From the NCBI GenBank assembly GCA_019637685.1, contig JAHBVF010000005.1:124001-188000 (forward strand): DNA of 64,000 bases, read 5' to 3'. The notes below the pieces were generated by a model. It had not been told where the DNA came from. It did no database searches and saw only the letters and a program-made list of their open reading frames with translations. Both the position numbers and the translations under genes were made by a program. The stretch comes from Caldilineaceae bacterium. GTDB lineage: Bacteria > Chloroflexota > Anaerolineae > Caldilineales > Caldilineaceae. Of this stretch, positions 1-8,043 are shown one piece after another (positions within the stretch are counted from its first letter, which is position 1; each line of letters starts with the position of its first letter).

Positions 1-699
1 TTGTCCCGCGTCACTTGTGACGCGGGAAGCGTGCTGTTTTTGGCATCGTTGACAGTCGGAGTGGGCCAACGCTTCACGATGTTTGATATGGACGCTCTGC
101 TTGTCCCGCCCGCTTTGTTCCTGTATCTTATTGTCCCGTTCTTGGTGAGGACAGGGGAGAATACTGTGCGATTTGCAGCGTCGGTCGCTGCTGGCGTAGG
201 CCACAATCCATACCCTCTTTCTTTCGTGATTAGCTCCAACGTCACTAGCTGACAATCGGAGAGGGGGTACGACTTGATAGCCAGCGGACTGCAAATCAGT
301 GACGACCGTAACAATGTATCCTGATGAGACAATAGCGGGAACGTTTTCGAGGAATACACAGGCGGGCTGGACGGCTCGAATAACGTCAACTGTGGCGGGC
401 CACATATTTCGTTCGTCATCTGCTCCCAACTGTTTTCCGGCAACGCTGAACGGCTGGCAGGGGAAACCTGCTGTAACCACATCCGCAAAGCCGCGATACT
501 CTCTGGCTGCACCGGACTGTACGAACTCACGCACGTCAGTGAAGATGGGGGCGACGGGCAAGATTCCGTCGTCAATTCTGGCCCGGATAACCTGCTGGCA
601 GTATTCGTTCCATTCGACATAGCCTATAGCCTTCCATCCCAGCAGGTGCGTGGCGAGCAGCCCGCCACCTGCGCCTGTAAATAGTGATAGCTCATTCAT
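1..699 (-). CDS. C5-cytosine DNA methyltransferase, 3' end cut by window edge
   Basis: Reading the minus strand from the ATG at 699 gives 233 codons without a stop, so the gene runs off the left edge. The protein begins MNELSLFTGAGGG, the SAM-binding motif I. It has the catalytic motif IV GFPCQPFS with Cys81, ENV (motif VI) at residues 118-120 and NHERKRVW (motif VIII) at about 157-164. These are the ordered hallmarks of enzymes that methylate C5 of cytosine. The target recognition domain and motifs IX-X lie outside. The start overlaps the stop of the 70-aa gene by one base (TGATG), so translation is probably coupled. No restriction partner is visible. In phages such orphan enzymes commonly protect the genome or mimic host methylation; that role is inferred here. 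Confidence 0.93.
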   Translation of the reverse strand, partial: MNELSLFTGAGGGLLATHLLGWKAIGYVEWNEYCQQVIRARIDDGILPVAPIFTDVREFVQSGAAREYRGFADVVTAGFPCQPFSVAGKQLGADDERNMWPATVDVIRAVQPACVFLENVPAIVSSGYIVTVVTDLQSAGYQVVPPLRLSASDVGANHERKRVWIVAYASSDRRCKSHSILPCPHQERDNKIQEQSGRDKQSVHIKHREALAHSDCQRCQKQHASRVTSDAGQ

Positions 700-911
700 C
701 AATACCCCCGTTTCTTCTTCATTGCTTTTCGCTTATCTTGTGACATCCGCCCGACGTGCTGCCGGCCACACCACCGACACCGATAGACCACCGCCCCACT
801 ATAGCCGGTGCGCTGGTGCAAGCCCCGGTAATGAGTCCAGGCTGCATCTTCCGTTTCGTGGCCCACTTTGTTACCACACTGGGCACGGCGCAGGCGTCGG
901 CGGCTGGTCAT
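699..911 (-). CDS. Small zinc-ribbon-like protein (70 aa), unknown role
   Basis: This is a 70-aa basic protein. A CRWCG motif follows YR near residues 44-49 and a lone Cys lies near residue 12, which together suggest half of a zinc ribbon. The C-terminus is Lys/Arg-rich (KRKAMKKKRGY). It starts in a 4-bp ATGA overlap with the PAPS-reductase-like gene and ends overlapping the methyltransferase start, so the three genes look translationally coupled. I do not recognise a named family. Binding of nucleic acid is plausible from charge and Cys content but unproven. Confidence 0.7.
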   Translation of the reverse strand: MTSRRRLRRAQCGNKVGHETEDAAWTHYRGLHQRTGYSGAVVYRCRWCGRQHVGRMSQDKRKAMKKKRGY

Positions 912-2059
912 ACCATCAAAGCCTGGCGAACAATCCGCCCGTCCGCTGACAACGAAATAGCATCATGTGGTTCTGTGGCGTCGGCATCTTCCGCGCTCCA
1001 CTTACGCGGCCACATATCCAATGCCCACATCTCTCGGATACGGGCTTCCTCCTCTGGGTTGATCAGGTCAACCCCGGCCCAGTCTTGGATGTCCAGCACA
1101 GTCTCCAGCCCCATTGCCCGGCCTTCCATTGTCAGTGGTCCCATACGCTGAACATTGGTTGACCACTGACCGTCCTGGCGTTGCTCTGGCTGTAGCTTGC
1201 GTTTACGCCACGCCGGTTTTTTGAGTTCCCGGTAGAGCGGCTTCAATTCGAGCAGTGGGGTCAGGTGTGCCCAGTCTGGATTGCGGATGATACGCTCGAT
1301 GGATGTATCCCGGCTGGTGAGCGGGCAGCCCACACAGCCGGTACGCACATCGTCATCACCATAGACGGTGGCAACGCCGGAGGTGCCATAGCCGTGGCGC
1401 TCCTGCTCGAAATAGAGCCAATCGTAGACATGGCACAATCGCCAGTGGAGGAGGGGGGCCAACGTATCGGCCATACTCGCATCCGTCGCCACCTGAAACC
1501 AGCCCTGCCCACACTCCCCGCTGTCTTTGGAGCAGGAGAGGGCGATACGTGCGTCACGGGCGGCACTTTCGCCCATGCGCACGCCGGTAAGCATCAAGAG
1601 TTTTTCCCCGGCACTCTCGCGCAGCCCGGCCAGTGCGCTGTACATCGGCTCAACTTTGAGCTTTGGCGTACACCAGCGGAAGCGGTTCGACGAGGGTGGC
1701 ACACCGTAGCCCAGCATGTAGACGTAGAATCGACTGTCCATTTCTGGCAGGACGACACGAGCGTTATACCCATCCGCCGACAGTCGATTGAGGAGCGCCA
1801 TTGCTGATTGTTGTAACGGGGGCAACTCCATCCGGGTATCGGCATAGAGGACGGTCAGGGATTCGGGCGGAGCAACCTGCCCGCTCTGGATGGCCCAGGC
1901 CACAAATGTTACCGTGGCTGTGCTGTCCTTGCCGCCGCTGTAGGCCACGCACCAATGGCGGTAGCGCTGTCCATATTCACGCAAGGAGGCCAGGCTTGTG
2001 GCGATGCTGTCTTTCAACTCGTGGCGTTCCGATTCAAAAAGGCTGATTTGGTTTCTCAC
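908..2059 (-). CDS. PAPS-reductase-family PP-loop protein (possible thiolation enzyme)
   Basis: The PP-loop AYSGGKDST at residues 39-47 defines the adenine nucleotide alpha-hydrolase/PAPS reductase fold, which activates a substrate with ATP. Further conserved-looking Cys sites are RFRWCTPKLK (Cys130), Cys176, Cys183 and GCVGCPLTS (Cys242, Cys245), which could hold an iron-sulfur cluster. That pattern resembles the DndC-like branch more than assimilatory CysH, but I cannot prove this. The GTG start at 2059 is chosen because AAGGAG lies 7 nt upstream and longer starts would run into the primase gene. It is coupled downstream to the Zn-ribbon-like gene and the C5 methyltransferase. Possible jobs are DNA or tRNA sulfur modification or sulfate assimilation. 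No dndD/E or other Dnd gene is visible. Confidence 0.88.
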   Translation of the reverse strand: MRNQISLFESERHELKDSIATSLASLREYGQRYRHWCVAYSGGKDSTATVTFVAWAIQSGQVAPPESLTVLYADTRMELPPLQQSAMALLNRLSADGYNARVVLPEMDSRFYVYMLGYGVPPSSNRFRWCTPKLKVEPMYSALAGLRESAGEKLLMLTGVRMGESAARDARIALSCSKDSGECGQGWFQVATDASMADTLAPLLHWRLCHVYDWLYFEQERHGYGTSGVATVYGDDDVRTGCVGCPLTSRDTSIERIIRNPDWAHLTPLLELKPLYRELKKPAWRKRKLQPEQRQDGQWSTNVQRMGPLTMEGRAMGLETVLDIQDWAGVDLINPEEEARIREMWALDMWPRKWSAEDADATEPHDAISLSADGRIVRQALMV

Positions 2060-2093
2060 AATTTCACTCCTTTTTCCTCCGCGTCTACCGCTG

Positions 2094-3053
2094 CTAATTT
2101 CCCAGTGCCCAATCCACCCCGGCCTTGACCGGCGCATCGTCGGGCCACTCAAACAAACGTGCGTCCACCCCGGCCCGGCGTAAGTCGTTGGCAATCAGCG
2201 GCCCGTTGGCTCTCGGAATGGCAGCGCCGGGATGCTCGGCTTTCCATTCGGCGATCAGTTCATCTCTGTGATTGCCGCCGCCGTTGCCTGGCAAATCTTT
2301 GTCAAGCGATACCACCACCAGCGCCGGGCGTTGGGCTGCGAGGCGGGTTGCCCAGTCCCTGCGCCAGGTAGTGGACCCGTTTGTACTGACCGCTGACCAT
2401 TCTGGTTTGGCGTCCATAAGCCAAATTGCATCAACCACATTTTCTACAACCCAGCACACCGAATCTGCCTGCACATTGTCCACAAAAGCTAAGGCGTACT
2501 GCGATCCTCTGCTCGACAACCACTTCGGGCCAGTGCTGCCCATATTCCGCCCACGGATCGCTACCAGTTGTCCATCATCCCACAGCGGCACGGTCAACCA
2601 ATCCGAGCGGGATAGATACCACGCCCCGTTGTCTCTCTGAAATGGTAGACGCCCCACACCCAAATCCCACCGGTCAACGGCGGCCCGGCTCAGTGGCTTG
2701 TACTGCGTCCACAGTTCGTAGCGTCGGGAATGGTTGCGATACATAGACAGCAGCTTATCGGGGTTCGTTCGCCAGCGGGCCACCGGTTCGGGTTTAGGAG
2801 GTTCCGGCCTGGGCAAGGGGTTGATGGGCGGTACATACTCACCAAAACCGATGCGCAACTTCTCGGCCAAAGCGTGTAGTCCGCCAGACGCCCCGCAAAC
2901 CCAACATCGGTATCCCTGATCGCTGTATCCGAAGTGAACCTGAGACCGTTTCGGCTCTTTCCCGCAAAAGGGGCAAGTGGCAGGGTAGAAGCCACGGCGA
3001 TTTGGTTCACCGCCCAGAACATCGTGGATTGAGTAAAGAAGTTCATTCGACAT
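2094..3053 (-). CDS. Phage DNA primase: CHC2-type zinc finger plus TOPRIM domain
   Basis: This is a 319-aa protein. Cys27/Cys30 (CPFCG) and Cys50/Cys53 (CWVCG) form an N-terminal zinc ribbon of the DnaG/gp4 type. A TOPRIM domain follows at about 190-260, with Glu204 and Asp208 in WVVENVVDAIWL and Asp251/Asp253 in SLDKDLPG as metal ligands. It would make RNA primers for phage replication. No helicase domain is fused to it, unlike T7 gp4; helicase-like ATPases lie upstream in the same operon. The start ATG at 3053 has GGAGGA about 9 nt upstream, inside the end of the preceding gene, which it overlaps by 11 bp. It is shorter than cellular DnaG, as is usual for phage primases. Confidence 0.9.
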   Translation of the reverse strand: MSNELLYSIHDVLGGEPNRRGFYPATCPFCGKEPKRSQVHFGYSDQGYRCWVCGASGGLHALAEKLRIGFGEYVPPINPLPRPEPPKPEPVARWRTNPDKLLSMYRNHSRRYELWTQYKPLSRAAVDRWDLGVGRLPFQRDNGAWYLSRSDWLTVPLWDDGQLVAIRGRNMGSTGPKWLSSRGSQYALAFVDNVQADSVCWVVENVVDAIWLMDAKPEWSAVSTNGSTTWRRDWATRLAAQRPALVVVSLDKDLPGNGGGNHRDELIAEWKAEHPGAAIPRANGPLIANDLRRAGVDARLFEWPDDAPVKAGVDWALGN

Positions 3054-3636
3054 GAGTCCACTTCCTCCGATTCACTATTTCGCCAATAGTTCGGGGGCTA
3101 ACTCCGTACTCTTCAGCTAGTTGTACATAGGTGCATGTTTGGGGTGCGTATTTGCTTCTAATCTCTCGCACTTCGCTCTCTGTGAGTGCGGCAATGTTGA
3201 CGCACTCAGTGATGATGCTCATTTGTTCGTCGGTGATTGTGCCTTGCGTGTTGAGAAATTCGTCTACCGCATCGACGGCAAAGCCCCGGTACAAATCGGC
3301 AGGGCCATCGGTAGCAAACAGATTCCAGTAGTGGCGAGTGGGGGCGGACTCAGAGGACGTGCGTACTTCGGTGGTGCTTTCGATGCTTGGCCGCATTTGT
3401 AAATCTCCTTTAACGCAAAACACAGACAGATGGTATCTAGGCTGCGGCCAAGCATTTCGCTCGTCAACGGTTTCCCGTGTAGAGGACCTAGATACCATCT
3501 GTCTGTGTACGAAGATGGTGTTCGATTGTAGGGAACAAAAAACCGCTGACAATTGCGAAGGATGCTTGGCCGCATATCTTTCGTAGATGTCAGTATAAAC
3601 CCGTTCCGTCTGATTGTCAATCACCAATTCACGCAT
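3043..3636 (-). CDS. HTH-domain protein with ambiguous start (alternative start at 3396)
   Basis: The C-terminal 40 residues (YVQLAEEYGVSPRTIGEIV, then a WTHV ending) look like the helix-turn-helix of small phage regulators and homing-nuclease DNA-binding tails. Residues 1-80 are odd. They start well (MRELVIDNQTERVYTD, with GGGGAG upstream) but then cross a 22-bp perfect inverted repeat and low-quality sequence. An internal ATG at 3396 has an excellent AAAGGAGA 7 nt upstream and would give a 117-aa protein. The word ATGCGGCCAAGCAT occurs at both 3575 and 3396, so the intervening 179 bp may be an insertion or duplication. The shorter protein is quite possibly the real product. Confidence 0.6.
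   Translation of the reverse strand: MRELVIDNQTERVYTDIYERYAAKHPSQLSAVFCSLQSNTIFVHRQMVSRSSTRETVDERNAWPQPRYHLSVFCVKGDLQMRPSIESTTEVRTSSESAPTRHYWNLFATDGPADLYRGFAVDAVDEFLNTQGTITDEQMSIITECVNIAALTESEVREIRSKYAPQTCTYVQLAEEYGVSPRTIGEIVNRRKWTHVE
3420..3508. repeat. 22-bp perfect inverted repeat with 45-nt loop
   Basis: Positions 3420-3441 and 3487-3508 are exact reverse complements over 22 bp. The loop contains an inverted copy (3443-3455) of the 13-14 bp word ATGCTTGGCCGCAT, which also occurs directly at 3383-3396 and 3562-3575. The structure sits just upstream of the strong internal start at 3396 of the HTH gene. It could be an RNA hairpin controlling that start or a small inserted palindromic element. 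It is not followed by a U-tract, so a terminator is unlikely. Confidence 0.85.
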
Positions 3637-3904
3637 ACGCCACTCCCCCCTTCACCAGCGCCTGCTGCACAGGCTTGTCGAATCGGTCAATCTCTGCCAT
3701 ATCATCCCCGGCATTCAGCCGCCGCCATTTCTCACGCCACGCCCGGATTTTCGGCGGGGTCTTGTCGCCCTGTTGGGCGATGGCCTTGTCCAGATAGCTC
3801 AGTAGCTCGATAGGCGGTGCAATGTAGCACAGCACATCGGCCAGAGTCTCAGGTCGGGCGTCCTCTTTGGCTCGGCAGGTGTCACAGCGGTTGGTGGTGG
3901 TCAT
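3629..3904 (-). CDS. Small hypothetical phage protein (91 aa)
   Basis: The protein starts MTTTNRCDTCRAKED at 3904, where ATGA overlaps the stop of the upstream 75-aa gene. A CxxC pair lies at the N-terminus, and the rest is mixed charged sequence (PPKIRAWREKWRRLNAG) without membrane segments. It ends 8 bp inside the start of the next gene. I do not recognise a family. Its place between the helicase and the HTH/primase genes suggests an accessory replication or early role, which is only an inference from context. A longer start at 3937 is possible but would overlap the neighbour by 37 bp. Confidence 0.65.
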   Translation of the reverse strand: MTTTNRCDTCRAKEDARPETLADVLCYIAPPIELLSYLDKAIAQQGDKTPPKIRAWREKWRRLNAGDDMAEIDRFDKPVQQALVKGGVAYA

Positions 3905-4128
3905 CGACGAGCCGCCTTTCGCTTGCAAACTTCGCATTTCATTTCTGGAGTATCTTCGGTTTCAGCTTGTACGCCATTCGATGTCAGCATCTCTACTACG
4001 CCGTTGGCGTGTAATCCGCACATTGGGTCTGCCATTAGCTTAAGGCCTGCTACTCGCCCATACCGTCCATTGCCAGTCGTGTAGTAATATCCACTTTCCG
4101 TTTTCACGTTGTACATTTGAGCGGTCAT
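3901..4128 (-). CDS. Small hypothetical phage protein (75 aa) with C-terminal Cys pair
   Basis: The start MTAQMYNVKTESGYYY at 4128 is chosen because its ATGA overlaps the helicase stop. Cys residues in MCGLH and in a terminal MKCEVCKRKAARR tail suggest metal binding and a basic end that might touch nucleic acid. There is no signal peptide or membrane segment. It is coupled to the next gene through another ATGA overlap. No family is recognised. Confidence 0.62.
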   Translation of the reverse strand: MTAQMYNVKTESGYYYTTGNGRYGRVAGLKLMADPMCGLHANGVVEMLTSNGVQAETEDTPEMKCEVCKRKAARR

Positions 4129-5783
4129 GCTGCCTTTCTCTCCTCTCTGCGTAGCGCATTCAGCGCCAGCTTGCATGTAATCGCCTCGGCACATTCACCT
4201 TTCGTCATCCCCGGTTTCCACACCCCCAGATTCCGGGCAAACTTGATTTGTCCTTCACTCGCCAGACCGTTGCGCCAGCGCTGCTGTTTGCGAGCCAGGG
4301 TCACATTACCCCGCTGTTCTGCGTAGTCATTCGCCCACTCGCTGCATTCCTCAAAAGAGCCGGTCATCACATGGTAGGCCCGATGCCAGCGCACTTCAGG
4401 CGACTTGGCAACCAGCCACACATTCATCGTTTCCCCGGGCTCAGAAATAATCAGCGTGCGATCCGTGCCATCGTCCCCAGGACCCAGACCCAACACCATC
4501 GGCCCTGTTTTGCCATCCGGCTTTGACCAGCGCCAGGGGGACATATTCAAATAGTCCAGTTGCCGAGAGACAATCTCCATCGGATTTCCGGTCATCCACT
4601 TGAAATCACCGTCAAAAGTGAACCCGGCAATCACAAAGCCTTCTTCCACGGATTCCTCTAGGTAGGCTTCCTTTTTCGCTTCAACGCCCAACACATCGCC
4701 CAACATCGTGATATTGCGCGCATCCGCCGGGGCATAATCCAGAATCAAAGCGTCTTCTTTGCCGGGGAAGGTGCGCAGCGCCCGCCCCACCATTTGCAGA
4801 TAGAGGCTATCCGACTTCGTGGGCCGCACCTGATGAATACAGGAGACCTCCGGCACATCCAGCCCTTCGGTGAACAGAGCGCAGTTCACCAGCACATCAT
4901 AGCGACCGGCCCGAAAGTCACTGAGGATTTGCCGCCGCTCATCCTTTGGCGTGTTCCCATCCGCTGCAATCGCAGAAATGCCAGCGCTGTTCAGCGTATC
5001 AGCCAACCGATATGCGCCCTCCACGCTCACCACAAAGGCCAGGGCCTTGCGCCCGTCTGCATACTTTGTATGGCTCTCTGCCACAAGGTCGAAGCAATTG
5101 TCGGTCTCAAAGACATCCACCAGCCCCCGCTGGCTGAAATCCCGGCTGTCACCGCTGCCATGCACAGCCACCCCGGACAGATTGATCCCCGTCTGGATCG
5201 CCAACCAGCGCGGCGGGGCAAGCCAGCCATCCCGCACAAGCTCTTTGACGCCCAGATGCACTGCCTTCTTGTCATAGGGCAGCCCGCCCCCATCGGCCCG
5301 CACCGGCGTCGCCGTGACGCCCAAATGCTTGAGCCGGGGGTTCATATCCTTCAGCGTCTGGATGACCGTCTGGTAGCCCTCAGCGTTGCTGTGGTGGGTT
5401 TCGTCGATAATCAGATAGTCAATCGGCCCGTGGGCGAAAACCTGTTCCAATCGCCCTGCGCTCTGCAATGTCTGAATCGTCCCGATCACAATCTGCCGGT
5501 CACATTCATTCTGCCCAGCCATCACGATCCCCACCGCCGCCGCCCGTTGCGGCCAGAACTGGGCAATTCGTTCGGCGGGCTGCTCAATAAGCTCCTTGCG
5601 GTGGGCGATCAGCAGAAAGCGCGCCTGTGGTTGCTCATTCAGAATCTCATCCATCAACGCCAGGAAGACAATCGTCTTGCCCGCACCGGTGGCCAACACA
5701 GCCAGCACATCCGCGCACCCGTCCCGCCAGGCACCACGCACCGCGTCAATTGTCTGTCGTTGATAGGGTCTCAGGGTTAGCAT
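4125..5783 (-). CDS. SF2 DEAD/DEAH-type helicase (ResIII/UvrB-like fold)
   Basis: This 552-aa protein carries the full superfamily 2 motif set: RPYQ near residue 5 (Q-tip/motif 0), Walker A ATGAGKT with Lys36, DETH at 127-130 (motif II), TATP at 157-160 (motif III) and QMVGRALR at 330-337 (motif VI arginine fingers). The last 200 residues are a phage-specific tail. Proteins of this layout unwind or remodel duplex DNA with ATP and are common in phage replication or recombination modules beside a primase. ATG 5783 has TGAGGAT about 8 nt upstream. Upstream lies a block of direct and inverted repeats (5799-5887), a candidate origin or operator. A restriction-subunit origin of the fold is possible, but no partner nuclease is seen. 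Confidence 0.9.
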   Translation of the reverse strand: MLTLRPYQRQTIDAVRGAWRDGCADVLAVLATGAGKTIVFLALMDEILNEQPQARFLLIAHRKELIEQPAERIAQFWPQRAAAVGIVMAGQNECDRQIVIGTIQTLQSAGRLEQVFAHGPIDYLIIDETHHSNAEGYQTVIQTLKDMNPRLKHLGVTATPVRADGGGLPYDKKAVHLGVKELVRDGWLAPPRWLAIQTGINLSGVAVHGSGDSRDFSQRGLVDVFETDNCFDLVAESHTKYADGRKALAFVVSVEGAYRLADTLNSAGISAIAADGNTPKDERRQILSDFRAGRYDVLVNCALFTEGLDVPEVSCIHQVRPTKSDSLYLQMVGRALRTFPGKEDALILDYAPADARNITMLGDVLGVEAKKEAYLEESVEEGFVIAGFTFDGDFKWMTGNPMEIVSRQLDYLNMSPWRWSKPDGKTGPMVLGLGPGDDGTDRTLIISEPGETMNVWLVAKSPEVRWHRAYHVMTGSFEECSEWANDYAEQRGNVTLARKQQRWRNGLASEGQIKFARNLGVWKPGMTKGECAEAITCKLALNALRREERKAA

Positions 5784-5798
5784 GGGTCAAATCCTCAG

Positions 5799-5887
5799 TA
5801 ACTCGCGAATGACAAAATAAGGCGATTCTTCCAATAACTCGCGAATGACAAAAAAAGAATTATCTATTTTGTCATTCGCGAGTTATT
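5799..5887. repeat. Three copies of a ~19-bp word (two direct, one inverted), origin- or operator-like
   Basis: The word TAACTCGCGAATGACAAAA occurs at 5799-5817 and 5835-5853, and inverted at 5867-5885. The second and third copies form a 21-bp perfect inverted repeat (5833-5853 with 5867-5887) around a 13-nt AT-rich loop. Each copy holds the palindrome TCGCGA. The block fills the only sizeable gap between two helicase-like genes, directly after the stop of one and 15 nt before the start of the other. It could be iterons, a protein-binding site or a terminator-like hairpin. On the minus strand the descending arm lacks a clean U-tract. Confidence 0.8.
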
Positions 5888-7881
5888 CACTTCCGTATGG
5901 CCTTCGGTATTGGTCCTCTGGCTCCCTGACGACGTATGCCCTCGGTCCATTCCCATCCATACTGATTGACAAAAATCTGCATATATTTCTTTGCTGTGTC
6001 ACGATTGATTTCCATCTCATCTACCAAATCATTTGTGATTAGAAAGTCCCGGCCCTCCGCAAACGCTACAATCTTCTCCCAGCCAAATACCTCCACACCC
6101 TCTGGCGCTCCGAACAACTCCCGGATCGCCAGTAGCTTCGTAGGTGGCAGTTCATCAATCGGTAGATTCGTGAGCAGATAGACCGGCACATCTCGGAAGA
6201 GGATTCTGGCCCGGTGCGCGGCCTGGATAATCTCCCCATCCCGGTACTGCCAGAGCAATACGTTTAATTCCGGGTCTCCGAACTGGGAGACAGGATAAGC
6301 GAACCCTTCCCCATCCGGTCCGGTGAAGTTGTAGCGCCGATCCACCGTGAACCAGGCCTTATCAAAGGCCCGCATTCGTTCCGGCCAAAGACACTTTGCC
6401 ATCTTCTCTATCTGATAGAGCGGTGGCATCGGCGTACCCGCCACCACCAGCACGTCGCACGTTTCAAACTGATTCGTGCCCCGGCTGCCGTAGAAGTGGG
6501 CCGTCGATTGCTGTATAGATTCTTCCAAATGCTGATACGTGATAACCGCAGGGGTCTTAAAATCTTGGCAGATGCGGTCAATCTGGGACCGCAACTGCGG
6601 GGCCTTGCTCGTCTCGGTTGGCTCGTCTTTTCCGTGCTGCAACAGGGATGATTTCCCATTGTTCCGGTCTGTCACCTGATAAATGCGTCCGGCCATCTTG
6701 GGCATCGTGTTGAGTGTCCGCACCGGTCGATTGAACATGGCTTCGTAGAGTTCCTGCGTGCCCGTGGCGTCAAACCAAATCACATGATCGGGCATCTGGT
6801 CATTCACTGCCCGCCGGGTCAGAATCGTCAACCCCCGGCCATCCACAAAAAGCCGGTGTGGGTATTCCTGCTCTGCCAGCGCCGCCGCTGCCTCCCGCTT
6901 CAGGATGGGCAGGAAGATGGGCAGATAATTAGCGGGCACACGGTCAAGATTTCCGTCTCTTGGTATCTGGGGGGCAATCACATTTGCCATTACAAAGCCG
7001 TCTGCCATCACATCATCAACCGATTCGAGAACCTTCGCAGGCCCGCCCAGCCAACCTAACAGTTCAGGCCCGCTCACCGGCTTGGATAAGCCGGCCCCAC
7101 ACAGACGGTTCAAATCAAATAGAATCGGGGAGAGGTCGTATTCCAGTGGAATATCCGCAAATTGCACACGGCTGGCCGGTAACGTCCACTCCCAGGCCAG
7201 CGCCCCCAGCGGCAATTCGTCACCGATCACAACCGCAAAATCCTTTGCCAGTGGATGGCCTAATGTGACGTGCAAATGATTGCCATAGATGAGCGGCTCG
7301 GTTCGGTTCTTCTGGGCGTGATAGGGACAGCCGTCGTTGATGTAGTCCCACCCGCAAACCCGACTGCAAAAGTCCATCCCCTCGTAGCCCATCGTCAGCC
7401 AGTTGTTGATGTTCTCCGCGTGATTGCACGTATGCTTGTCCGGGTCTTCGTCGTCCTTGCGCCGGGGTTTCCAGTCATACCAAAGATTCGTGTTCTGTCC
7501 CTGCCGCGTGGCCGTGTTGATCACGTCCTCATAAAAATTCGTGCGCGGCCCGGCGTACAGCACCCGGTGTTTCGTCGTCTCGTAGACCCAATGGGCAAAA
7601 TCCACCCCGGCCCACGTCTTGCCGCTGCCGGGCGGGGCTGGTATCAGCAGCATCTCCTCTGGTTCTGATTGCATCATGTATTCTCGCATCACTCGTGCCA
7701 CCGTCTCTCGAAACTGCTCTAAATTCTGCCATTCCCGCCGCTGATAACCTGGCGCATCCACCCGCTTGAGCCGCCGCTGATTGCCGTGAATATAGCTCGG
7801 CTCAGGCGGTGTCTCTGGGGTTGGTGGTGGCTTGGCTTGCGCATCCTCCACAAACCGATCCAAGAAATCAATAGCTGGCAC
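5887..7881 (-). CDS. Large P-loop ATPase with XPD/DinG-like cysteine cluster, putative helicase
   Basis: This is a 664-aa protein. Walker A APPGSGKT sits at 82-89 and a Walker B-like VVIGDE at 217-222. Between them four cysteines (152, 172, 176, 185; CSRVC...CPYH) fall where XPD/DinG helicases carry a 4Fe-4S cluster. A later block with GDGEIIQAAHRAR-like sequence resembles helicase motif VI, and the last 60 residues contain an HTH-like segment. I infer a phage SF2 helicase, possibly iron-sulfur-bound. Family membership needs a profile search. The start is GTG 7881 with GGAAG about 11 nt upstream, which is weak spacing. A GC-rich hairpin (7916-7942) and a tRNA-like gene lie just upstream. Confidence 0.72.
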   Translation of the reverse strand: MPAIDFLDRFVEDAQAKPPPTPETPPEPSYIHGNQRRLKRVDAPGYQRREWQNLEQFRETVARVMREYMMQSEPEEMLLIPAPPGSGKTWAGVDFAHWVYETTKHRVLYAGPRTNFYEDVINTATRQGQNTNLWYDWKPRRKDDEDPDKHTCNHAENINNWLTMGYEGMDFCSRVCGWDYINDGCPYHAQKNRTEPLIYGNHLHVTLGHPLAKDFAVVIGDELPLGALAWEWTLPASRVQFADIPLEYDLSPILFDLNRLCGAGLSKPVSGPELLGWLGGPAKVLESVDDVMADGFVMANVIAPQIPRDGNLDRVPANYLPIFLPILKREAAAALAEQEYPHRLFVDGRGLTILTRRAVNDQMPDHVIWFDATGTQELYEAMFNRPVRTLNTMPKMAGRIYQVTDRNNGKSSLLQHGKDEPTETSKAPQLRSQIDRICQDFKTPAVITYQHLEESIQQSTAHFYGSRGTNQFETCDVLVVAGTPMPPLYQIEKMAKCLWPERMRAFDKAWFTVDRRYNFTGPDGEGFAYPVSQFGDPELNVLLWQYRDGEIIQAAHRARILFRDVPVYLLTNLPIDELPPTKLLAIRELFGAPEGVEVFGWEKIVAFAEGRDFLITNDLVDEMEINRDTAKKYMQIFVNQYGWEWTEGIRRQGARGPIPKAIRK

Positions 7882-7915
7882 AACGGCTTATCTTCCGTAG
7901 TAGTAGAGGTGGACA

Positions 7916-7942
7916 GGGCCGGGAGTGGTAAGCCCCCGGCCC
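7916..7942 (-). other. GC-rich hairpin in the leader of the 664-aa ATPase gene
   Basis: GGGCCGGG (7916-7923) pairs perfectly with CCCGGCCC (7935-7942) around an 11-nt loop. There is no U-tract on either side. It lies about 35 nt upstream of the GTG start, between a tRNA-like gene and the ATPase gene. It may affect RNA processing or translation; its function is unknown. Confidence 0.5.
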
Positions 7943-8043
7943 CACCAAAAGGAGAAAGGTCCATGCACAGGTCGACGGGTGCGATTGCAGACGACTGTTG
8001 CCAGTCGAGGCCGTGCGTACTGCGTGCCTTGCCGTCTCGCGTG

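Noticed and set aside
1-252. Plus-strand frame at the left edge
   Set aside because: It is antisense to the C5 methyltransferase, whose motifs I, IV, VI and VIII are all visible on the minus strand.
4794-5780. 328-codon plus-strand frame opposite the SF2 helicase
   Set aside because: The helicase frame on the other strand has complete motifs. This frame has no domain and a His/Gln/Pro-rich shadow composition.
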